NCBI GenBank assembly: GCA_916613615.1
Contig: OU744729.1
Coordinates: forward strand, 66,202,790 to 66,266,789
Direction: 5' to 3'
DNA from: Steromphala cineraria
Lineage: Eukaryota; Mollusca; Gastropoda; Trochida; Trochidae
DNA: 64,000 bases
A program made the translations under genes and the position numbers. Positions 46,941 to 60,400 of this stretch are shown here, one piece after another. The notes under the pieces are model-generated. The model had not been told where the DNA came from and did no database searches. It saw only the letters and a program-made list of their open reading frames with translations. How positions within the stretch are numbered: position 1 is the first letter of the stretch; each line of letters opens with the position of its first letter.

Positions 46941-47176
46941 TGTAGAATATACACATTTAAGTTTTAAGGTTCTGGCCTGCATTTAAGCACGTCTCGCTCT
47001 TACACATAAAACAACACACGTTTGAAGCTGCCACGCTTTCTCTGCTTGCTTTAATCGGGTAGACAGGATACATACTACTGCGCATGCGTCGGCGCAGGGT
47101 TGCCACAATTCAGGATTCCAATGCGAAATACGGATCGCGATGTCATTAGAGACATTGTGATATTACAAACACTACA
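46941..47176 (-). promoter_or_regulatory. 5' LTR of the Gypsy element (236 bp), presumed promoter
   Basis: This LTR shows no difference by eye from 42115-42350, including the ATTAAA signal (47050-47055) and the GCGCATGCG core (within 47078-47090). As the LTR upstream of the primer-binding site it should drive minus-strand transcription of gag-pol. I could not place a transcription start. The ATG follows closely, so most of the leader must come from the LTR itself. Confidence 0.93.
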
Positions 47177-47181
47177 GTCTT
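47177..47181 (+). other. Target-site duplication, right copy (gtctt)
   Basis: This is the second copy of the 5-bp duplication, followed directly by agaattcaatttg, the normal continuation of the interrupted A monomer. Confidence 0.95.
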
Positions 47182-50100
47182 AGAATTCAATTTGTGCGCA
47201 TCTCTACATGCTCGCTACACCTTTACAAACAGTTTTTGCCCATTTTTAATCAAAATTTAGAAAGTCATGTTTTTGATGAAAAATGCAAAGCCTATATCTG
47301 TATAACCTGAATTCAGATTTTTCAATATACGTCAAAATTAAAGGTCTTAGAAATCAATTTGTGCACATCTCTTCATGCTCGCTACACCTTTACGAAGAGT
47401 TTCTGCCCAATTTTAATCAAAATTTTGAAAGTCATGTTTTTGGTAGAAAATGCAGTCGATGTCTGTGTAGGGTTCTCTCCCTTGTTCAATTAACACTGGA
47501 CATTTTAAGTGAAAATAAAAGGTCTTAAAAATCAGTTTTTGCAAATCTCTACATGCTTGGTACACCTTAAAGAACATTTTCTGCCCATTTTCACTCAAAA
47601 TATTGAAAGTTATGTTATTGATGAAAAATGCAAAGCCTATATCTGTATAACCTGAATTCAGATTTTTCAATATACGTCAAAATAAAAGGTCTTAGAAATC
47701 AATTTGTGAGCATCTCTACATGCTCGCTACACCTTCACGAACAGTTTCTGCCCATTTTTAATCAAAATTTTGAAAGTCATGTTTTTGGTAGAAAATGCAG
47801 TGGATGTCTGTGTAGGGTTCTCTCCCTTGTTCAATTAACACTGGTCATTTTAAGTGAAAATAAAAGGTCTTAAAAATCAGTTTTTGCAAATCTCTACATG
47901 CTTGGTACACCTTAAAGAACAGTTTCTGCCCAATTTTAATCAAAATTTTGAAAGTCATGTTTTTGGTAAAAAATGCAAAGCCTATATCTGTATCACCTGA
48001 ATTCAGATTTTTCAATATATGTCTAAATAAAAGGTCTTAGAAATCAATTTGTGCACATCTCTACATGCTCGCTACACCTTTACGAACAGTTTCTGCCCAT
48101 TTTTAATCAAAATTTTGAAAGTCATATTTTTGGTAGAAAATGCAGTGGATGTCTGTGTAGGGTTCTCTCCCTTGTTCAATTAACACTGGTCATTTTAAGT
48201 GAAAATAAAAGGTCTTAAAAATCAGTTTTTGCAAATCTCTACATGCTTGGTACACCTTAAAGAACAGTTTCTGCCCATTTTCAATCAAAATATTGAAAGT
48301 TATGTTTTTGATGCAAAATGCAAAGCCTATATCTGTATAACCTGAATTCAGATTTTTCAATATACGTCAAAATAAAAGGTCTTAGAATTCAATTTGTGCA
48401 CATCTCTACATGCTCGCTACACCTTTACGAACAGTTTCTGCCCATTTTTAATCAAAACTTTGAAAGTCATGTTTTTGGTAGAAAATGCAGTGGATGTCTG
48501 TGTAGGGTTCTCTCGCTTGTTCAATTAACACTGGTCATTTTAAGTGAAAATAAAAGGTCTTAAAAATCAGTTTTTGCAAATCTCTCCATGCTTGGTACAC
48601 CTTAAAGAACAGTTTCTGCCCATTTTCAATCAAAATATTGAAAGTCATGTTTTTGATGAAAAATGCAAAGCCTATATCTGTGTAACCTGAATTCAGATTT
48701 TTCAATATCCGTCAAAATAAAAGGTCTTAGAATTCAATTTGTGCGCATCTCTACATGCTCGCTACACCTTTACGAACAGTTTTTGTCCATTTTTAATCAA
48801 AATTTAGAAAGTCATGTTTTTGATGAAAAATGCAAAGCCTATATCTGTATAATCTGAATTTAGATTTTTCAATATACGTCAAAATTAAAGGTCTTAGAAA
48901 TCAATTTGTGCACATCTCTACATGCTCGCTACACCTTTACGAACAGTTTCTGCCCAATTTTAATCAAAATTTTGAAAGTCATGTTTTTGGTAAAAAATGC
49001 AAAGCCTATATCTGTATAACCTGAATTCAGATTTTTCAATATACGTCAAAATTAAAGGTCTTAGAAATCAATTTGTGCACATCTCTACATGCTCGCTACA
49101 CCTTTACGAACAGTTTCTGCCCATTTTTAATCAAAATTTTGAAAGTCATGTTTTTGGTAGAAAATGCAGTGGATGTCTTTGTAGGGTTCTCTCCCTTGTT
49201 CAATTAACACTGGTCATTTTAAGTGAAAATAAAAGGTCTTAAAAATCAGTTTTTGCAAATCTCTATATGCTTGGTACACCTTAAAGAACAGTTTCTGCCC
49301 ATTTTCAATCAAAATATTGAAAGTCATGTTTTTGATGAAAAATGCAAAGCCTATATCTGTATAACCTGAATTCAGATTTTTCAATATACGTCAAAATAAA
49401 AGGTCTTAGAAATCAATTTGTGCGCATCTCTACATGCTCGCTACACCTAAAAGAACAGTTTTTGCCCATTTTTAATCAAAATTTTGAAAGTCATGTTTTT
49501 GGTGAAAAATGCAAAGCCTATATCTGTATAACCTGAATTCAGATTTTTCAATGTACATAAAAAAAAAAGGTCTTAGAAATCAATTTGTGCGCATCTCTAC
49601 ATGCTCGCTACACCTTTACGTACAGTTTCTGCCCATTTTTAATCAAAATTCTGAAAGTCATGTTTTTGGTGAAAAATGCAAAGCCTATATCTGTATAACC
49701 TGAATTAAGATTTTTCAATATACGTCAAAATAAAAGGTCTTAGAAATCAATTTGTGCGCATCTCTACATGCTCGCTACACCTTTACGAACAGTTTCTGCC
49801 CATTTTTAATCAAAATTTTGAAAGTCATGTTTTTGGTAGAAAATGCAGTGGATGTCTGTGTAGGGTTCTCTCCCTTGTTCAATTAACACTGGTCATTTTA
49901 AGTGAAAATAAAAGGTCTTAAAAATCAGTTTTTGCAAATCTCTACATGCTTGGTACACCTTAAAGAACATTTTCTGCCCATTTTCAATCAAAATATTGAA
50001 AGTTATGTTTTTGATGAAAAATGCAAAGCCTATATCTGTATAACCTGAATTCAGATTTTTCAATATACGTCAAAATAAAAGGTCTTAGAATTCAATTTGT

Positions 50101-51222
50101 GAGCATCTCTACATGCTCGCTACACCTTTACGAACAGTTTCTGCCCATTTTTAATCAAAATTTTGAAAGTCATGTTTTTGGTAGAAAATGCAGTGGATGT
50201 TTGTGTAGGGTTCTCTCCCTTGTTCAATTAACACTGGTCATTTAAAGTGAAAATAAAAGGTCTTAAAAATCAGTTTTTGCAAATCTCTACATGCTTGGTA
50301 CACCTTAAAGAACAGTTTCTGCCCATTTTCAATCAAAATATTGAAAGTCATGTTTTTGATGAAAAATGCAAAGCCTATATCTGTATAACCTGAATTCAGA
50401 TTTTTCAATATACGTCAAAATAAAACGTCTTAGAATTCAATTTGTGAGCATCTCTACATGCTCGCTACACCTTTACGAACAGTTTCTGCCCATTTTTAAT
50501 CAAAATTTTGAAAGTCATGTTTTTGGTAGAAAATGCAGTGGATCTTTGTGTAGGGTTCTCTCCCTTGTTCAATTAACACTGGTCATTTTAAGTGAAAATA
50601 AAAGGTCTTAAAAATCAGTTTTTGCAAATCTCTACATGCTTGGTACACCTTAAAGAACAGTTTCTGCCCAATTTTAATCAAAATTTTGAAAGTCATGTTT
50701 TTGGTAAAAAATGCAAAGCCTATATCTGTATAACCTGAATTCAGATTTTTCAATATACGTCTAAATGAAAGGTCTTAGAAATCAATTTGTGCACATCTCT
50801 ACATGCTCGCTACACCTTTACGAACAGTTTCTGCCCATTTTTAATCAAAATTTTGAAAGTCATTTTTTTGGTAGAAAATGCAGTGGATGTCTGTGTAGGG
50901 TTCTCTCCCTTGTTCAATTAACACTTGTCATTTTAAGTGAAAATAAAAGGTCTTAAAAATCAGTTTTTGCAAATCTCTATATGCTTGGTACACCTTAAAG
51001 AACAGTTTCTGCCCATTTTCAATGAAAATATTGAAAGTTATATTTTTGATGAAAAATGCAAAGCCTATATCTGTATAACCTGAATTCAGATTTTTCAATA
51101 TACGTCAAAATAAAAGGTCTTAGAATTCAATTTGTGCGCATCTCTACATGCTCGCTACACCTTTATGAACAGTTTCTGCCCATTTTTAATCAAAATTTTG
51201 AAAGTCATGTGTTTGGTAGAAA

Positions 51223-51400
51223 ATGCAGTGGATATCTGTGTAGGGTTCTCTCCCTTGTTCAATTAACACTGGTCATTTTAAGTGAAAATAAAAGGTCTTA
51301 AAAATCAGTTTTTGCAAATCTCTACATGCTCGCTACACCTTAAAGAACAGTTTTTGCCCATTTTTAATCAAAATTTTGAAAGTCATGTTTTTGGTGAAAA
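51223..51400 (+). repeat. B/A chimeric monomer with mid-module switch
   Basis: The monomer starts as B and remains B through aaaaatcagtttttgcaaatc, then reads A-like at ctcgctacacc, returns to B for cttaaagaacag, and ends A-like (tcaaaattttgaaag, ggtgaaaa). The patchwork indicates gene conversion tracts shorter than a monomer. A smaller ctcgc patch occurs in the B at about 55121. Confidence 0.8.
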
Positions 51401-54400
51401 ATGCAAAGCCTATATCTGTATAACCTGAATTCAGATTTTTCAATATACATAAAAAAAAAGGTCTTAGAAATCAATTTGTGCGCATCTCTACATGCTCGCT
51501 ACACCTTTACGAACAGTTTCTGCCCATTTTTAATCAAAATTTTGAAAGTCATGTTTTTGGTGAAAAATGCAAAGCCTATATCTGTATAACCTGAACTCAG
51601 ATTTTTCAATATACATCAAAATAAAAGGTCTTAGAAATCAATTTGTGCACATCTCTACATGCTCGCTACACCTTCACGAACAGTTTCTGCCCATTTTTAA
51701 TCAAAATTTTAAAAGTCATGTGTTTGGTAGAAAATGCAGTGGATGTCTGTGTAGGGTTCTCTCCCTTGTTCAATTAACACTGGTCATTTTAAGTGAAAAT
51801 AAAAGGTCTTAAAAATCAGTTTTTGCAAATCTCTACATGCTTGGTACACCTTAAAGAACATTTTCTGCCCATTTTCAATCAAAATATTGAAAGTTATGTT
51901 TTTGATGAAAAATGCAAAGCCTACATGTATATCTGTATAACCTGAATTCAGATTTTTCAATATACGTCAAAATAAAAGGTCTTAGAAATCAATTTGTGAG
52001 CATCTCTACATGCTCGCTACACCTTTACGAACAGTTTCTGCCCATTTTTAATCAAAATTTTGAAAGTCATGTTTTTGGTAGAAAATGCAGTGGATCTTTG
52101 TGTAGGGTTCTCTCCCTTGTTCAATTAACACTGGTCATTTTAAGTGAAAATAAAAGGTCTTAAAAATCAGTTTTTGCAAATCTCTACATGCTTGGTACAC
52201 CTTAAAGAACAGTTTCTGCCCAATTTTAATCAAAATTTTGAAAGTCATGTTTTTGGTAAAAAATGCAAAGCCTATATCTGTATAACCTGAATTCAGATTT
52301 TTCAATATACGTCTAAATGAAAGGTCTTAGAAATCAATTTGTGCACATCTCTACATGCTCGCTACACCTTTACGAACAGTTTCTGCCCATTTTTAATCAA
52401 AATTTTGAAAGTCATGTTTTTGGTAGAAAATGCAGTGGATGTCTTTGTAGGGTTCTCTCCCTTGTTCAATTAACACTGGTCATTTTAAGTGAAAATAAAA
52501 GGTCTTAAAAATCAGTTTTTGCAAATCTCTATATGCTTGGTACACCTTAAAGAACAGTTTCTGCCCATTTTTAATCAAAATATTGAAAGTTATGTTTTTT
52601 ATGAAAAATGCAAAGCCTATATCTGTATAACCTGAATTCAGATTTTTCAATATACGTCAAAATAAAAGGTCTTAGAATTCAATTTGTGCGCATCTCTACA
52701 TGCTCGCTACACCTTTACGAACAGTTTCTGCCCATTTTTAATCAAAATTTTGAAAGTCATGTTTTTGGTAGAAAATGCAGTGGATGTCTGTGTAGGGTTC
52801 TCTCCCTTGTTCAATTAACACTGGTCATTTTAAGTGAAAATAAAAGGTCTTAAAAATCAGTTTTTGCAAATCTCTACATGCTTGGTACACCTTAAAGAAC
52901 AGTTTCTGCCCAATTTTAATCAAAATTTTGAAAGTCATGTTTTTGGCAAAAAATGCAAAGCCTATATCTGTATAACCTGAATTCAGATTTTTCAATATAC
53001 GTCTAAATAAAAGGTCTTAGAAATCAATTTGTGCACATTTCTACATGCTCGCTACACCTTTACGAACAGTTTCTGCCCATTTTTAATCAAAATTTTGAAA
53101 GTCATGTTTTTGGTAGAAAATGCAGTGGATGTCTGTGTAGGGTTCTCTCCCTTGTTCAATTAACACTGGTCATTTTAAGTGAAAATAAAAGGTCTTAAAA
53201 ATCAGTTTTTACAAATCTCTATATGCTTGGTACACCTTAAAGAACAGTTTCTGCCCATTTTCAATCAAAATATTGAAAGTCATGTTTTTGATGAAAAATG
53301 CAAAGCCTATATCTGTATAACCTGAATTCAGATTTTTCAATATACGTCAAAATAAAAGGTCTTAGAAATCAATTTGTGCGCATCTCTACATGCTCGCTAC
53401 ACCTTTACGAACAGTTTCTGCCCATTTTTAATCAAAATTTTGAAAGTCATGTTTTTGGTGAAAATGCAAAGCCTATATCTGTATAACCTGAATTCAGATT
53501 TTTCAATATACGTCAAAATTAAAGGTCTTAGAAATCAATTTGTGCACATCTCTACATGCTCGCTACACCATTACGATAAGTTTCTGCCCATTTTTAATCA
53601 AAATTTTGAAAATCATGTTTTTGGTAGAAAATACAGTGGATGTCTGTGTAGGGTTCTCTCCCTTGTTCAATTAACACTGGTCATTTTAAGTGAAAATAAA
53701 AGGTCTTAAAAATCAGTTTTTGCAAATCTCTACAAGCTTGGTACACCTTAAAGAACAGTTTCTGCCCATTTTCAATCAAAATATTGAAAGTCATGTTTTT
53801 GATGAAAAATGCAAAGCCTATATCTGTATAACCTGAATTCAGATTTTTCAATATACGTCAAAATAAAAGGTCTTAGAAATCAATTTGTGCGCATCTCTAC
53901 ATGCTCGCTACACCTTTACGAACAGTTTCTGCCCATTTTTAATCAAAATTTTGAAAGTCATGTTTTTGTTAGAAAATGCAGTGGATGTCTGTGTAGGGTT
54001 CTCTCCCTTGTTCAATTAACACTGGTCATTTTAAGTGAAAATAAAAGGTCATAAAAATCAGTTTTTGCAAATCTCTTCATGCTTGGTACATCTTAAAGAA
54101 CAGTTTCTGCCCATTTTCAATCAAAATATTGAAAGTCATGTTTTTGATGAAAAATGCAAAGCCTATATCTGTATAACCTGAATTCAGATTTTTCAATATA
54201 CATCAAAATAAAAGGTCTTAGAAATCAATTTGTGAGCATCTCTACATGCTCGCTACACCTTTACGAACAGTTTCTGCCCATTTTTAATCAAAATTTTGAA
54301 AGTCATGTTTTTGGTAGAAAATGCAGTGGATATCTGTGTAGGGTTTTCTCCCTTGTTCAATTAACACTGGTCATTTTAAGTGAAAATAAAAGGTCTTAAA

Positions 54401-57400
54401 AATCAGTTTTTGCAAATTTCTACATGCTTGGTACACCTTAAAGAACAGTTTCTGCCCATTTTCACTCAAAATATTGAAAGTCATGTTTTTGGTGAAAAAT
54501 GCAAAGCCTATATCTGTATAACCTGAATTCAGATTTTTCAATATACGTCAAAATAAAAGGTCTTAGAAATCAATTTGTGCACATCTCTACATGCTCGCTA
54601 CACCTTTACGAACAGTTTCTGCCCATTTTTAATCAAAATTTTGAAAGTCATGTTTTTGGTAGAAAATGCAGTGGATGTCTGTGTAGGGTTCTCTCCCTTG
54701 TTCAATTAACACTGGTCATTTTAAGTGAAAATAAAAGGTCTTAAAAATCAGTTTTTGCAAATCTCTACAAGCTTGGTACACCTTAAAGAACAGTTTCTGC
54801 CCATTTTCAATCAAAATATTGAAAGTCATGTTTTTGATGAAAAATGCAAAGCCTATATCTGTATAACCTGAATTCAGATTTTTCAATATACGTCAAAATA
54901 AAAGGTCTTAGAAATCAATTTGTGCGCATCTCTACATGCTCGCTACACCTTTACGAACAGTTTCTGCCCATTTTTAATCAAAATTTTGAAAGTCATGTTT
55001 TTGTTAGAAAATGCAGTGGATGTCTGTGTAGGGTTCTCTCCCTTGTTCAATTAACACTGGTCATTTTAAGTGAAAATAAAAGGTCTTAAAAATCAGTTTT
55101 TGCAAATCTCTACATGCTCGCTACACCTTAAAGAACAGTTTCTGCCCATTTTCAATCAAAATATTGAAAGTCATGTTTTTGATGAAAAATGCAAAGCCTA
55201 TATCTGTATAACCTGAATTCAGATTTTCAATATACGTCAAAATAAAAGGTCTTAGAAATCCATTTGTGCGCATCTCTACATGCTCGCTACACCTTTACGA
55301 ACAGTTTCTGCCCATTTTTAATCAAAATATTGAAAGTCATGTTTTTGGTGAAAATGCAAAGCCTATATTTGTATAACCTGATTTCAGATTTTTCAATATA
55401 CGTCAAAATTAAAGGTCTTAGAAATCAATTTGTGCACATCTCTACATGCTCGCTACACCTTTACGAACAGTTTCTGCCCATTTTTAATCAAAATTTTGAA
55501 AGTCATGTTTTTGGTAGAAAATGCAGTGGATGTCTGTGTAGGGTTCTCTCCCTTGTTCAATTAACACTGGTCATTTTAAGTGAAAATAAAAGGTCTTAAA
55601 AATCAGTTTTTGCAAATCTCTTCATGCTTGGTACATCTTAAAGAACAGTTTCTGCCCATTTTCAATCAAAATATTGAAAGTCATGTTTTTGATGAAAAAT
55701 GCAAAGCCTATATCTGTATAACCTGAATTCAGATTTTTCAATATACGTCAAAATAAAAGGTCTTAGAAATCAATTTGTGAGCATCTCTACATGCTCGCTA
55801 CACCTTTACGAACAGTTTCTGCCCATTTTTAATCAAAATTTTGAAAGTCATGTTTTTGGTAGAAAATGCAGTGGATATCTGTGTAGGGTTTTCTCCCTTG
55901 TTCAATTAACACTGGTCATTTTAAGTGAAAATAAAAGGTCTTAAAAATCAGTTTTTGCAAATCTCTAAAAGCTTGGTACACCTTAAAGAACAGTTTCTGC
56001 CCATTTTCAATCAAAATATTGAAAGTCATGTTTTTGATGAAAAATGCAAAGCCTATATCTGTATAACCTGAATTCAGATTTTTCAATATACGTCAAAATA
56101 AAAGGTCTTAGAAATCAATTTGTGCGCATCTCTACATGCTCGCTACACCTTTACGAACAGTTTCTGCCCATTTTTAATCAAAATTTTGAAAGTCATGTTT
56201 TTGGTAGAAAATGCAGTGGATATCAGTGTAGGGTTTTCTCCCTTGTTCAATTAACACTGGTCATTTTAAGTGAAAATAAAAGGTCTTAAAAATCAGTTTT
56301 TGCAAATCTCTACAAGCTTGGTACACCTTAAAGAACAGTTTCTGCCCATTTTCAATCAAAATATTGAAAGTCATGTTTTTGATGAAAAATGCAAAGCCTA
56401 TATCTGTATAACCTGAATTCAGATTTTTCAATATACGTCAAAATAAAAGGTCTTAGAAATCAATTTGTGCGCATCTCTACATGCTCGCTACACCTTTACG
56501 AACAGTTTCTGCCCATTTTTAATCAAAATATTGAAAGTCATGTTTTTGGTGAAAATGCAAAGCCTATATTTGTATAACCTGATTTCAGATTTTTCAATAT
56601 ACGTCAAAATTAAAGGTCTTAGAAATCAATTTGTGCACATCTCTACATGCTCGCTACACCTTTACGAACAGTTTCTGCCCATTTTTAATCAAAATTTTGA
56701 AAGTCATGTTTTTGGTAGAAAATGCAGTGGATGTCTGTGTAGGGTTCTCTCCCTTGTTCAATTAACACTGGTCATTTTAAGTGAAAATAAAAGGTCTTAA
56801 AAATCAGTTTTTGCAAATCTCTTCATGCTTGGTGCATCTTAAAGAACAGTTTCTGCCCATTTTCAATCAAAATATTGAAAGTCATGTTTTTGATGAAAAA
56901 TGCAAAGCCTATATCTGTATAACCTGAATTCAGATTTTTCAATATACGTCAAAATAAAAGGTCTTAGAAATCAATTTGTGAGCATCTCTACATGCTCGCT
57001 ACACCTTTACGAACAGTTTCTGCCCATTTTTAATCAAAATTTTGAAAGTCATGTTTTTGGTAGAAAATGCAGTGGATATCTGTGTAGGGTTTTCTCCCTT
57101 GTTCAATTAACACTGGTCATTTTAAGTGAAAATAAAAGGTCTTAAAAATCAGTTTTTGCAAATCTCTACAAGCTTGGTACACCTTAAAGAACAGTTTCTG
57201 CCCATTTTCAATCAAAATATTGAAAGTCATGTTTTTGATGAAAAATGCAAAGCCTATATCTGTATAACCTGAATTCAGATTTTTCAATATACGTCAAAAT
57301 AAAAGGTCTTAGAAATCAATTTGTGCGCATCTCTACATGCTCGCTACACCTTTACAAACAGTTTCTGCCCATTTTTAATCAAAATTTTGAAAGTCATGTT

Positions 57401-60400
57401 TTTGGTAGAAAATGCAGTGGATATCAGTGTAGGGTTTTCTCCCTTGTTCAATTAACACTGGTCATTTTAAGTGAAAATAAAAGGTCTTAAAAATCAGTTT
57501 TTGCAAATCTCTACAAGCTTGGTACACCTTAAAGAACAGTTTCTGCCCATTTTCTATCAAAATATTGAAAGTCATGTTTTTGATGAAAAATGCAAAGCCT
57601 ATATCTGTATAACCTGAATTCAGATTTTTCAATATACGTCAAAATAAAAGGTCTTAGAAATCAATTTGTGCGCATCTCTACATGCTCGCTACACCTTTAC
57701 GAACAGTTTCTGCCCATTTTTAATCAAAATTTTGAAAGTCATGTTTTTGTTAGAAAATGCAGTGGATGTCTGTGTAGGGTTCTCTCCCTTGTTCAATTAA
57801 CACTGGTCATTTTAAGTGAAAATAAAAGGTCATAAAAATCAGTTTTTGCAAATCTCTTCATGCTTGGTACATCTTAAAGAACAGTTTCTGCCCATTTTCA
57901 ATCAAAATATTGAAAGTCATGTTTTTGATGAAAAATGCAAAGCCTATATCTGTATAACCTGAATTCAGATTTTTCAATATACATCAAAATAAAAGGTCTT
58001 AGAAATCAATTTGTGAGCATCTCTACATGCTCGCTACACCTTTACGAACAGTTTCTGCCCATTTTTAATCAAAATTTTGAAAGTCATGTTTTTGGTAGAA
58101 AATGCAGTGGATATCTGTGTAGGGTTTTCTCCCTTGTTCAATTAACACTGGTCATTTTAAGTGAAAATAAAAGGTCTTAAAAATCAGTTTTTGCAAATTT
58201 CTACATGCTTGGTACACCTTAAAGAACAGTTTCTGCCCATTTTCACTCAAAATATTGAAAGTCATGTTTTTGGTGAAAAATGCAAAGCCTATATCTGTAT
58301 AACCTGAATTCAGATTTTTCAATATACGTCAAAATAAAAGGTCTTAGAAATCAATTTGTGCGCATCTCTACATGCTCGCTACACCTTTATGAACAGTTTC
58401 TGCCCATTTTTAATCAAAATTTTGAAAGTCATGTTTTTGGTAGAAAATGCAGTGGATGTCTGTGTAGGGTTCTCTCCCTTGTTCAATTAACACTGGTCAT
58501 TTTAAGTGAAAATAAAATGTCTTAAAAATTTGTTTTTGCAAATCTCTACATGCTTGGTACACCTTAAAGAACAGTTTCTGCCCATTTTCAATCAAAATAT
58601 TGAAAGTCATGTTTTTGATGAAAAATGCAAAGCCTATATCTGTATAACCTGAATTCAGATTTTTCAATATACGTCAAAATAAAAGGTCTTAGAAATCAAT
58701 TTGTGCGCATCTCTACATGCTCGTTACACCTTTACGAACAGTTTCTGCCCATTTTTAATCAAAATTTTGAAAGTCATGTTTTTGGTGAAAATGCAAAGCC
58801 TATATCTGTATAACCTGAATTCAGATTTTTCAATATACGTCAAAATTAAAGGTCTTAGAAATCAATTTGTGCACATCTCTACATGCTCGCTACACCTTTA
58901 CGAACAGTTTCTGCCCATTTTTAATCAAAATTTTGAAAGTCATGTTTTTGGTAGAAAATGCAGTGGATGTCTGTGTAGGGTTCTCTCCCTTGTTCAATTA
59001 ACACTGGTCATTTTAAGTGAAAATAAAAGGTCTTAAAAATCAGTTTTTGCAAATCTCTTCATGCTTGGTACATCTTAAAGAACAGTTTCTGCCCATTTTC
59101 AATCAAAATATTGAAAGTCATGTTTTTGATGAAAAATGCAAAGCCTATATCTGTATAACCTGAATTCAGATTTTTCAATATACGTCAAAATTAAAGGTCT
59201 TAGAAATCAATTTGTGCACATCTCTACATGCTCGTTACACCTTTACGAACAGTTTCTGCCCATTTTTAATCAAAATTTTGAAAGTCATGTTTTTGGTGAA
59301 AATGCAAAGCCTATATCTGTATAACCTGAATTCAGATTTTTCAATATACGTCAAAATTAAAGGTCTTAGAAATCAATTTGTGCACATCTCTACATGCTCG
59401 CTACACCTTTACGAACAGTTTCTGCCCATTTTTAATCAAAATTTTGAAAGTCATGTTTTTGGTAGAAAATGCAGTGGATGTCTGTGTAGGGTTCTCTCCC
59501 TTGTTCAATTAACACTGGTCATTTTAAGTGAAAATAAAAGGTCTTAAAAATCAGTTTTTGCAAATCTCTTCATGCTTGGTACATCTTAAAGAACAGTTTC
59601 TGCCCATTTTCAATCAAAATATTGAAAGTCATGTTTTTGATGAAAAATGCAAAGCCTATATCTGTATAACCTGAATTCAGATTTTTCAATATACGTCAAA
59701 ATAAAAGGTCTTAGAAATCAATTTGTGAGCATCTCTACATGCTCGCTACACCTTTACGAACAGTTTCTGCCCATTTTTAATCAAAATTTTGAAAGTCATG
59801 TTTTTGGTAGAAAATGCAGTGGATATCTGTGTAGGGTTTTCTCCCTTGTTCAATTAACACTGGTCATTTTAAGTGAAAATAAAAGGTCTTAAAAATCAGT
59901 TTTTGCAAATCTCTACAAGCTTGGTACACCTTAAAGAACAGTTTCTGCCCATTTTCAATCAAAATATTGAAAGTCATGTTTTTGATGAAAAATGCAAAGC
60001 CTATATCTGTATAACCTGAATTCAGATTTTTCAATATACGTCAAAATAAAAGGTCTTAGAAATCAATTTGTGCGCATCTCTACATGCTCGCTACACCTTT
60101 ACGAACAGTTTCTGCCCATTTTTAATCAAAATTTTGAAAGTCATGTTTTTGTTAGAAAATGCAGTGGATGTCTGTGTAGGGTTCTCTCCCTTGTTCAATT
60201 AACACTGGTCATTTTAAGTGAAAATAAAAGGTCATAAAAATCAGTTTTTGCAAATCTCTTCATGCTTGGTACATCTTAAAGAACAGTTTCTGCCCATTTT
60301 CAATCAAAATATTGAAAGTCATGTTTTTGGTGAAAAATGCAAAGCCTATATCTGTATAACCTGAATTCAGATTTTTCAATATACGTCAAAATAAAAGGTC

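Larger units (their letters stand above)
42115..47176 (-). mobile_element. Full-length Ty3/Gypsy LTR retrotransposon, Mag-like
   Basis: The element is 5062 bp, read on the minus strand. In order it has a 5' LTR (46941-47176), primer-binding site, a single gag-pol frame, an AT-rich 3' untranslated region, a polypurine tract and a 3' LTR (42115-42350), flanked by gtctt duplications. LTR ends are TG...CA. The two LTRs are 236 bp each and I found no difference between them by eye. The protein order protease-RT-RNase H-integrase identifies Ty3/Gypsy. The fused gag-pol, CCHC knuckles and apparent absence of a chromodomain suggest the Mag lineage. The element splits copy 3 of a 1547-bp satellite HOR. 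Confidence 0.96.
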
